Made by a program: the position numbers and the translations under genes. Below are positions 1 through 4,830 of a stretch of DNA of 6,279 bases, one piece after another. The notes beneath the pieces were generated by a model. It was not told the DNA's origin, did not search any database, and was given only the letters and a program-made list of their open reading frames with translations. Source of the stretch: Candidatus Iainarchaeum sp. (GTDB lineage: Archaea; Iainarchaeota; Iainarchaeia; Iainarchaeales; JAAZKV01); NCBI GenBank assembly GCA_028690725.1, contig JAQVAR010000043.1:1-6279 (forward strand), given 5' to 3'. Positions within the stretch are counted from its first letter, which is position 1; each line of letters begins with the position of its first letter.

Positions 1-278
1 CCATTTTTGTTCAAGCAGCAGTTAATAATTTTATTAATTCTGAAAAATTGTTTAAGATTACTCTTTATTCTTCTATTATGGGTGCAATAATTAATATTGT
101 TGCTAATTTAATTTTGATTCCGAGTTATGGTATTATTGGGGCTGCGTTTGCAACAATACTATCTTATTTTTTTGTAGCATATCTAAGCAATTTATTCTTC
201 AAAGAAACAAGGTTTTTATTTTGGGTGCAATTAAAATCATTAAACTTAGTGAGGGTTATAAGTGAAATCAGAAAATAA
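1..278 (+). CDS. Polysaccharide flippase (Wzx/MATE-like), C-terminal fragment
   Basis: The open frame runs in from the left edge (first whole codon at 3), leaving 91 residues and a TAA stop at 276-278. The TTG at 48 is an internal codon, because the frame is open to the edge. Two hydrophobic segments are visible, about residues 21-40 and 42-62. Between them runs the pattern NLILIPSYGIIGAAFAT, which is typical of the late helices of polysaccharide transporters of the MOP superfamily (Wzx/RfbX type). A basic cytoplasmic tail follows. The family flips lipid-linked oligosaccharide units across the cytoplasmic membrane. Its neighbours, a run of glycosyltransferases, agree with that role. The gene overlaps the next one by 17 bases. 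Most of the protein lies outside the window, so the exact subfamily cannot be judged. Confidence 0.8.
   Translation, partial: IFVQAAVNNFINSEKLFKITLYSSIMGAIINIVANLILIPSYGIIGAAFATILSYFFVAYLSNLFFKETRFLFWVQLKSLNLVRVISEIRK
251..255 (+). promoter_or_regulatory. Shine-Dalgarno GAGGG for the GTG start at 262
   Basis: GAGGG lies 6 bases before the GTG at 262, inside the end of the flippase gene. It supports the GTG as the true start and the 17-base overlap between the two genes. Confidence 0.5.
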
Positions 279-1164
279 AGAATCTCTACCAATAATTTTC
301 ATTCATAAAGGAGATTCTTTTTATCTAAAATATGCTTTAGAAAGTGCAAAAAAGTTTAATCCAAATTCTAAAATAATTTTGCTTGGAGATAATGTTACTA
401 TTTATCCTGATTTTGTTGAATATTATGAAATAAAAGAATTTGATAAATATTCAAGTTTTTCGGACAAAAATTATTTTCATTTAAATGTTTCAAATCCAGA
501 AATTGAAATGTTTTGTATAAAAAGATGGCTTGTTTTATTAGATTTTATGGAAAAACAAAAGTTAAAAAAATTTTTTACTTGTGATTCTGATGTTTTGTTA
601 TTCCAAAATATAACTGAAGATTCAAAAAATTTTTGTAAAAAAGATGTTGTAATTGTTAATGGGACAAATGGGTGTTTAACTTTATTAAATGAGATAGAAG
701 TTCTTGAACATTATCAAAAAATTGTCTTTGATTTTTATAAATCAAAATTCAAAAAATTCTCAAAAAAAGATAGAATAACTGATATGAGTTTTTGGAAAGA
801 ATTAAATGATTCTAAAAAGTTTAAAGTTGGTGAAGCAACAAAAATAATTGATAATGCGTTTTATGATTTTGGTTTTCTTTCACAAAATCATTATAATTGT
901 GAAAATTATTATGGGATAAAAAAATTTTTATTTAAAAATGGAATGCCTTTTGGAGAAATTAGTGACAAATTAGTCAGATTAAAGTGTGTTCACTTTCAAG
1001 GTCCAACAAAATTTTATATGAAATATTTTGCAAATGGAAAGTTTAATTCTTTTGATAAATTAAAAGTTGAAACAATGATTTGGTTTAGAGATAATTTTAG
1101 TGGAAAAATATCTGATGATTTAAGAAATAAAATAAAAAAATTGTTAATTAAATTTGGTTTTTAG
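262..1164 (+). CDS. GT-A-type glycosyltransferase with DSD motif
   Basis: The protein has 300 residues, begins at GTG, ends at TAG and has no signal peptide or obvious membrane helix, so it is probably cytosolic. The first beta strand (LPIIFIHKG, residues 9-17) sits close to the start and is followed by YLKYALESA and IILLGD (38-43), the usual opening of GT-A nucleotide-sugar-binding folds. CIKRW (85-89) precedes CDSDVLLF (107-114), whose D108-S-D110 would be the metal-binding DxD. The late motif VHFQGPTK (243-250) resembles the H-x-x-G-x-x-K region of GT8/GT-A enzymes. The likely role is transfer of one sugar during glycan assembly; donor and acceptor cannot be read from the sequence. Predicted as a glycosyltransferase with good confidence, but the family number is not certain. 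Confidence 0.72.
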   Translation: MKSENKESLPIIFIHKGDSFYLKYALESAKKFNPNSKIILLGDNVTIYPDFVEYYEIKEFDKYSSFSDKNYFHLNVSNPEIEMFCIKRWLVLLDFMEKQKLKKFFTCDSDVLLFQNITEDSKNFCKKDVVIVNGTNGCLTLLNEIEVLEHYQKIVFDFYKSKFKKFSKKDRITDMSFWKELNDSKKFKVGEATKIIDNAFYDFGFLSQNHYNCENYYGIKKFLFKNGMPFGEISDKLVRLKCVHFQGPTKFYMKYFANGKFNSFDKLKVETMIWFRDNFSGKISDDLRNKIKKLLIKFGF

Positions 1165-1167
1165 GTG
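1163..1167 (+). promoter_or_regulatory. Shine-Dalgarno AGGTG for the TTG start at 1173
   Basis: AGGTG sits 5 bases before the TTG at 1173 and shares its first two bases with the TAG stop (1162-1164) of the upstream gene. It decides the unusual TTG start of the GT61 gene. The same nine bases, TTAGGTGTT, recur at 4084-4092 before another gene. Confidence 0.6.
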
Positions 1168-1172
1168 TTGAA

Positions 1173-1850
1173 TTGAATAATTTAAAAAAAATTTATTTGT
1201 TTTTCAATAATTTAAAATTGGAATTTTATAAAATAAATTTTTTTCAAAATTTTGTTGGAGATTTCCCTAGTAAAAAAGTTTTTTTTCCAGATTATGTAAA
1301 AAATAATAAATCTAAAATATTTTTTTTAAAAAATAATGGTTTTTTAAGAATAAAACCAAAAAAAGTTGAAAAATCAATTCACAAAAATTTTTCAAGTCAA
1401 TATTTATTAAAAGATAAAAATGTTTTTGTTGGTTTGATAAAAAATGCGCGGATTATTTCAAAAAATGCTAATATTATTACAGAAGATAATATTGATGTTA
1501 ATAAAGATGTTTCAGTTTTGAGTTCAAGTATGAATTCTTATGAAAACTATTTTATTTTGCCAAAAATAGAAACGATTAATTCTAGAGTTTTAACAATTAG
1601 TAATTCTGAAAATTATTTTCATTGGATGTTTGAAATCTTACCAAGATTATATTTTATCAAAAAAACTGGTTTGAAAACGGATTACTACTTGTTTCCAAAA
1701 AACAAACAATTCCAAAGAGATTCAATTAAAGCATTAAAAATTCCAAAAAATAAAATAATTGATTTAAATGAAAAAACACACATTAAAGTGAAAGAGGTTT
1801 TGTTTTCCTCAATGCCTATTTTTTCAGGGAACCCCACAAAAGAAATTTGA
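1173..1850 (+). CDS. GT61 (DUF563) glycosyltransferase, N-terminal open frame ending at premature TGA
   Basis: These 225 residues are the first 60 percent of a GT61 glycosyltransferase. The TTG start is supported by AGGTG five bases upstream. The signature SENYFHWMFEILPRL (residues 145-159; H150, W151, E154, P157, R158) is the classic DUF563 HW..ellPRL block. The frame ends at TGA (1848-1850) right after SGNPTKEI. The family normally continues here with a Trp and a basic helix, then a second half carrying the HGA motif, which is present downstream in the same frame. If translated alone, this product would lack the C-terminal half of the fold and would probably be inactive. Confidence 0.75.
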   Translation: MNNLKKIYLFFNNLKLEFYKINFFQNFVGDFPSKKVFFPDYVKNNKSKIFFLKNNGFLRIKPKKVEKSIHKNFSSQYLLKDKNVFVGLIKNARIISKNANIITEDNIDVNKDVSVLSSSMNSYENYFILPKIETINSRVLTISNSENYFHWMFEILPRLYFIKKTGLKTDYYLFPKNKQFQRDSIKALKIPKNKIIDLNEKTHIKVKEVLFSSMPIFSGNPTKEI

Positions 1851-1856
1851 AATTTT

Positions 1857-2297
1857 GTGAGAAAATTATTTTTAAAAAAATATAATAAAAAAAAGTATAA
1901 AAAATATGAGAAAATATATGTTTGTAGGGGCAATGTAAAATATAGAAAAGTATCAAATGAAAAGGAAATAATTAGTTTTTTGAAGAAAAAAGGTTTTAAT
2001 CCAGTTAAAATGACTGATTTGAGTGTTTTTGAACAAGCAAAAATATTTAATTCGGCAAAAATAATTATTGCCCCACACGGTGCTGCCCTAACAAACCTAG
2101 TTTTTTGTGAAAAAAGAACAAAAGTAATAGAATTTTTTCAAAATGATTATGTTAATGTTTGTTATTGGGCTGTTTGTAATTGCCTAGATTTAAAATATAA
2201 TTATTTTATAATAAATATGGTTGGTAATAATTTAGCAAAAACTATCAATCAATTTGAATTTAATTTAATTAAGTTGGGTGTGATCAATGGTTGTTAA
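1857..2297 (+). CDS. GT61 (DUF563) glycosyltransferase, C-terminal open frame
   Basis: The frame is open from just after the TGA, with a first possible start GTG at 1857 and a TAA stop. It gives 146 residues. It holds YVCRGNVKYRKVSNE (residues 21-35), matching the iyisR....R.i.Ne stretch of GT61, and QAKIFNSAKIIIAPHGAALT (60-79), the HGA-containing nucleotide-sugar-binding block with H74, G75 and N80, followed by VIEFF. No Shine-Dalgarno sequence precedes the GTG, so independent initiation is doubtful; only weak re-initiation six bases after the TGA is conceivable. It is best read as the second half of the gene starting at 1173. Confidence 0.7.
   Translation: MRKLFLKKYNKKKYKKYEKIYVCRGNVKYRKVSNEKEIISFLKKKGFNPVKMTDLSVFEQAKIFNSAKIIIAPHGAALTNLVFCEKRTKVIEFFQNDYVNVCYWAVCNCLDLKYNYFIINMVGNNLAKTINQFEFNLIKLGVINGC
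2276..2280 (+). promoter_or_regulatory. Shine-Dalgarno GGGTG for the ATG at 2287
   Basis: GGGTG, followed by TGATC, lies 6 bases before the ATG at 2287, inside the end of the GT61 gene. It supports the overlapping start and resembles the GGTGATC portion of a full SD sequence. Confidence 0.55.
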
Positions 2298-3183
2298 AAT
2301 TCCTATTTTGTTTTTGGTTTTTAATAGATTAGATACTACTAAACAAGTTTTTGAAGAAATTAAAAAAGCAAGACCAAAAAAATTGTATGTTGCTGCTGAT
2401 GGTCCAAGGAATATTGAAGAAGAGAAAAAAACTGATGCTGTTAGAAAACATGTTTTAGATAATATTAATTGGAATTGTGAAGTAAAAACGCTTTTTAGGA
2501 AAAAAAATCTTGGTTGTGGAAAAGCTGTTAGTCAAGCAATCACTTGGTTTTTCAAAAACGAAGAAATGGGAATAATTCTAGAAGATGATTGTCTTCCAAG
2601 TCAAAGTTTTTTTCCATTCTGTGAAGAACTATTAAAAAAATATAAAAATGATGAAAAAGTAATGCAAATAAGTGGGTTTAATCCTGTTTCTAAAAATAAA
2701 TATTCTGATACAGATTATTTATTTTCTTATTCTGGTTCAATTTGGGGTTGGGCTACTTGGAGAAGAGCATGGGAAAAATATGATTTTGATATGAAAACAT
2801 TTCCAAAATTTAAAAAATTAAATAAAATTGAAAATTTTTATTTTAATAAAAAAATAATTAAATCTAAGCTGAAAAATTTTGAATTGATTTATTTAAAAAA
2901 AATTGATACATGGGATTATCAATGGAGTTATTCGAGACTTTTTAATCAAGGAATAAGTATAATTTCTTCAAAAAATTTAATAAGAAATATTGGTTTTGGT
3001 ATTGAATCTTCTAATAATAAAGGTTCTGGAAAAAGATTTTTTTTTATGAAATTAGAAAACATTATTTTTCCAATTATTCATCAAAGTAATATTAAGATAA
3101 ATGAGAAATTTGATATTGATTTTTACAAATTTTTTAATAGATCTGTGGTTAGAAGAATTATTGATTTTTTATGGTATTTTTAA
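2287..3183 (+). CDS. GT-A/GNT-I-like family glycosyltransferase
   Basis: The protein has 298 residues. It opens with IPILFLVFNR (residues 5-14), then LYVAADGPR (33-41), a GT-A nucleotide-sugar-binding start. NLGCG (74-78) and GIILEDDC (95-102) follow; E99-D100-D101 is the metal-binding acidic motif as in GNT-I-type enzymes. SIWGWATWRRAW (151-162) and DTWDYQW (207-213) are the strongly conserved tryptophan-rich blocks of a prokaryotic family often found in polysaccharide loci and sometimes labelled hemolytic protein HlpA-like. The expected role is cytosolic transfer of a sugar to the growing lipid-linked glycan; the sugar is not predictable. The start overlaps the preceding gene by 11 bases, which suggests coupled translation. 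No signal peptide is seen. Confidence 0.82.
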   Translation: MVVKIPILFLVFNRLDTTKQVFEEIKKARPKKLYVAADGPRNIEEEKKTDAVRKHVLDNINWNCEVKTLFRKKNLGCGKAVSQAITWFFKNEEMGIILEDDCLPSQSFFPFCEELLKKYKNDEKVMQISGFNPVSKNKYSDTDYLFSYSGSIWGWATWRRAWEKYDFDMKTFPKFKKLNKIENFYFNKKIIKSKLKNFELIYLKKIDTWDYQWSYSRLFNQGISIISSKNLIRNIGFGIESSNNKGSGKRFFFMKLENIIFPIIHQSNIKINEKFDIDFYKFFNRSVVRRIIDFLWYF

Positions 3184-3195
3184 GATTTTAGTTAA

Positions 3196-3204
3196 CTTTA
3201 TATT
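3196..3204 (+). promoter_or_regulatory. Possible archaeal TATA box with BRE-like GTTAA upstream
   Basis: The only real gap in the gene row (3184-3227) contains CTTTATATT, preceded directly by GTTAA (3191-3195), which fits the archaeal RNWAA BRE pattern. The centre of the TATA-like element is about 28 bases before the ATG at 3228. An archaeal start site about 26 bases downstream would therefore fall at or next to that ATG and give a leaderless message. In DNA this AT-rich such a match can arise by chance, so the call is weak. Confidence 0.28.
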
Positions 3205-3227
3205 ATTGAAAATGTGTTTTGATTATT

Positions 3228-3443
3228 ATGGGTGAAAGAATAAAATTTTTATCAAAAGGTAAATTATTTGGTAATAAATTTGAGATAGAATTAAATGCCC
3301 CAACTTTTGTGGGTCAACCAAATCAAATACACATACAAAATAATAAGAATAGAATTGAAATTGATCAAAATGATTATTTGGTTTATGCTTTTACTGTATT
3401 AGTTGCTGAAAAAAATTTAAAAAATTTGAAGGGGATTAAATGA
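3228..3443 (+). CDS. Small protein of unknown function, stand-alone IHI domain
   Basis: I do not recognise a named family. The protein has 71 residues from the ATG at 3228; a TTG at 3219 would add three residues but has no usable SD. It is hydrophilic, without a signal peptide or membrane helix. The C-terminal part (residues 33-69) aligns without gaps to residues 30-66 of the 240-residue protein encoded at 4096. Shared positions include I34-H35-I36, N39, R42, L51, L64, L67, K68 and G69, plus many conservative matches such as E/D and Y/F. It therefore appears to be a free-standing copy of that protein's N-terminal domain. It follows a 44-base gap and overlaps the next gene by ATGA, so it is probably the first gene of a sub-operon. 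A role as a partner or specificity subunit is conceivable but unproven. Confidence 0.6.
   Translation: MGERIKFLSKGKLFGNKFEIELNAPTFVGQPNQIHIQNNKNRIEIDQNDYLVYAFTVLVAEKNLKNLKGIK
3431..3434 (+). promoter_or_regulatory. Shine-Dalgarno GGGG for the ATG at 3440
   Basis: GAAGGGG ends 5 bases before the ATG at 3440, which overlaps the TGA stop of the upstream gene (ATGA at 3440-3443). It supports this start and translational coupling. Confidence 0.45.
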
Positions 3444-4087
3444 TTTTTGTTAAAAGTGAACAAATAATAAATTTTTTCGAGAAACTTAACCAAAGTGAAA
3501 TTAATTACATTTTGATTAGAAACATTAATTCTGAATTACCAAATTCATTAATCATTGGTAAAGATATTGATATTTTGGTTAATAAAAAGGACAAAAAAAA
3601 GTTTATTGAATTTATGAAAAACAATAATTTTGTAGAAATTAAACACCCTTTTAGCCAAGATAAATTTTTGTATAATTTGGATAAGTTTAAGATGTTCAAA
3701 AATGATTCAAATATTTTGATTGATGTTTGTTTTCAATTAGCTAATCGTAGTACTAATTTAGGTGAATGGATTCCTTTACATAAAAACATACAAGAATCTT
3801 CTTTTAAAAACAAAAAATTCTTAAAATTTGGAAAGTTGAGTTGTTTTTGCCTTAGTTCAGAAGATGAACTTGTCATATTAGTTTCTCGTTCAATTTTGGA
3901 TAAAAAGAATTTTCAAGATGGGTATATTAAAAGAATAGAGTATTTGTTGGAAAAAACAAATAAAATTGAAGTTAAGTATAAACTATCTTTAATATTTTTT
4001 AAGTATGCTTTAGTGATTTTACAAAAATTGAAAAACAAGGAGTATAGTTTTATTATTAATAATTATATTAGTTTTAAAGAATATTAG
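3440..4087 (+). CDS. Nucleotidyltransferase-fold protein
   Basis: The protein has 215 residues. The stretch INYILIRN (residues 21-28) followed by GKDIDILVNKKD (40-51) and FIEFMKNNNF (55-64) matches the Pol-beta-type nucleotidyltransferase fold. D42 and D44 form the DxD pair, and D95 in NILIDVCFQL (91-100) is well placed as the third metal-binding acidic residue. The usual GS dipeptide before the acidic pair is not evident, which is common in divergent members such as the NTP_transf_5-like group. An AMP- or NMP-transfer reaction on a small molecule, sugar or protein is possible, but the substrate is unknown. Its start overlaps the stop of the 71-residue gene by four bases, and the next gene follows after 8 bases. 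Gene order therefore ties it to the IHI-domain pair on either side. Confidence 0.65.
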   Translation: MIFVKSEQIINFFEKLNQSEINYILIRNINSELPNSLIIGKDIDILVNKKDKKKFIEFMKNNNFVEIKHPFSQDKFLYNLDKFKMFKNDSNILIDVCFQLANRSTNLGEWIPLHKNIQESSFKNKKFLKFGKLSCFCLSSEDELVILVSRSILDKKNFQDGYIKRIEYLLEKTNKIEVKYKLSLIFFKYALVILQKLKNKEYSFIINNYISFKEY

Positions 4088-4090
4088 GTG
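4086..4090 (+). promoter_or_regulatory. Shine-Dalgarno AGGTG for the ATG at 4096
   Basis: AGGTG lies 5 bases before the ATG at 4096 and shares bases with the TAG stop (4085-4087) of the upstream gene. The arrangement is the same as at 1163-1167. Confidence 0.6.
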
Positions 4091-4095
4091 TTATA

Positions 4096-4818
4096 ATGAG
4101 CAATCCGGGTGTAATTTTGTTAGATGAATTAAAAAATAAGAAATCATTCCAAAGGTTTCAAATTGAAGATAATATTGGTGAAGGGATTCATATTCATGTT
4201 AATAATTTTAGGTTTGACTTAACAATAAAAGAGTTTTTAGAATTTTCAAAAACTATTAGACAATCATTAAATGCTTTAGATATTTTAAAAGGATATTCTA
4301 TAAATAATTTTGATCCTTATTTTCTAAAAAGTTGTTCTCCTTTTTTAAAAGATTTGATTGACATTAAAATTGAGAAAATCAAATTATCTAAATTAAAATT
4401 TATTGTTCACTCAAATTATTTTGGGCGACTGAATTTTTCTAAAGTAAAATTGGTTTCTGAAATACCCGCATATTATTTTTTAAAAGGAGAAAAAAAATAT
4501 TTTTTAGATTATAGCCAATACAATTATTTTAATCAAGGTAATGAAAAAAGATTAATTAGGGCTTTGAATGTTATAAAGAAAAATAAGTATCCTTACAAAA
4601 AACAATATATTATTTTATTTAATGATCAAAATTATGTTAGAGATGGACAACATCGTGCAGCAATACTTGCACATTTGTACGGTAAAGATAAAGAAATCGA
4701 GGTTATGCGATTTTATTTTTCTGGAAAAAAACATGTTTTTCATCCAGTAATTTCAAATGTTAAGGTAATTTTAAGGTTTTTTTTCACTAAACTTATTAAT
4801 TTTATAAAAAATATTTAA
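4096..4818 (+). CDS. ParB/sulfiredoxin-like domain protein with N-terminal IHI domain
   Basis: The protein has 240 residues and two recognisable parts. Residues 30-66 (GIHIHVNNFR, then EFLEFSKTI and ILKG) form the small domain shared with the 71-residue protein encoded at 3228. Residues about 120-208 end in NYVRDGQHRAAILAHLYG (179-196) and IEVMRFYF, resembling the D-G-x-H-R motif and following strand of the ParB/sulfiredoxin fold. Members of that fold include DNA-binding ParB but also small-molecule kinases such as archaeal SerK. The glycan-locus context and the lack of a partitioning partner make a chromosome-segregation role unlikely. Phosphoryl or nucleotidyl chemistry on a glycan precursor is my inference. 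The C-terminus (about 215-240) is basic and hydrophobic and may contact the membrane. The gene lies between the nucleotidyltransferase-like gene and a GT4 gene. Confidence 0.6.
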   Translation: MSNPGVILLDELKNKKSFQRFQIEDNIGEGIHIHVNNFRFDLTIKEFLEFSKTIRQSLNALDILKGYSINNFDPYFLKSCSPFLKDLIDIKIEKIKLSKLKFIVHSNYFGRLNFSKVKLVSEIPAYYFLKGEKKYFLDYSQYNYFNQGNEKRLIRALNVIKKNKYPYKKQYIILFNDQNYVRDGQHRAAILAHLYGKDKEIEVMRFYFSGKKHVFHPVISNVKVILRFFFTKLINFIKNI

Positions 4819-4821
4819 TTT

Positions 4822-4824
4822 GGG
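4822..4824 (+). promoter_or_regulatory. Weak Shine-Dalgarno GGG for the ATG at 4831
   Basis: TTGGGAT lies in the 12-base gap before the GT4 gene, with GGG ending 6 bases before the ATG. It is weak but is the only G run available. Confidence 0.35.
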
Positions 4825-4830
4825 ATTTTT

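Larger units (their letters stand above)
1173..2297 (+). pseudogene. GT61 glycosyltransferase interrupted by one in-frame TGA
   Basis: 1173-1850 and 1857-2297 are in the same reading frame. Read through the TGA at codon 226, they give a 374-residue protein of normal GT61 length with both family hallmarks in order: HW...LPR (150-158) and PHGAALTN (301-308). No frameshift is needed. A TGG to TGA change would restore EIWNFVRKLF, and a Trp next to an FLR-like helix is usual at this point in the family. GT61 enzymes transfer sugars such as xylose or related residues. Their presence in a bacterial or archaeal glycan locus is common. The choices are a real nonsense mutation, a consensus or sequencing error, or readthrough. 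The gene overlaps the next one by 11 bases. Confidence 0.7.

Noticed and set aside
48..50. TTG at 48 as start of the first gene
   Set aside because: The frame is open upstream to the window edge and the protein is plainly the C-terminal part of a much longer flippase.
1848..1850. TGA read as Trp or Gly by a variant genetic code
   Set aside because: Only one in-frame TGA occurs across all genes, TGG is used freely for Trp and GGA for Gly, and TGA serves as the stop in two ATGA gene overlaps.
1848..1857. Frameshift by homopolymer slippage as the cause of the GT61 split
   Set aside because: Both halves are in the same frame, so a substitution rather than an insertion or deletion explains the interruption.
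1685..1933. Reverse-strand open frame of 82 residues
   Set aside because: It lies across the GT61 gene, is rich in F, L and N as expected from the complement of an AT-rich coding strand, and has no recognisable motif or ribosome binding site.
3219..3221. TTG at 3219 as start of the small protein
   Set aside because: There is no SD at usable distance, and the ATG three codons later (3228) fits both ordinary start choice and the TATA spacing. The GGGTG just after that ATG is inside the coding region and has no start codon behind it.
3505..3699. Reverse-strand open frame of 64 residues
   Set aside because: It is fully inside the nucleotidyltransferase-like gene, whose DxD motif and fold pattern are clear on the + strand; the reverse frame is a shadow.
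4096..4818. Chromosome or plasmid partitioning ParB
   Set aside because: There is no ParA neighbour, no helix-turn-helix region after the DGQHR motif and no parS-like palindromes, and the surroundings are glycan genes.
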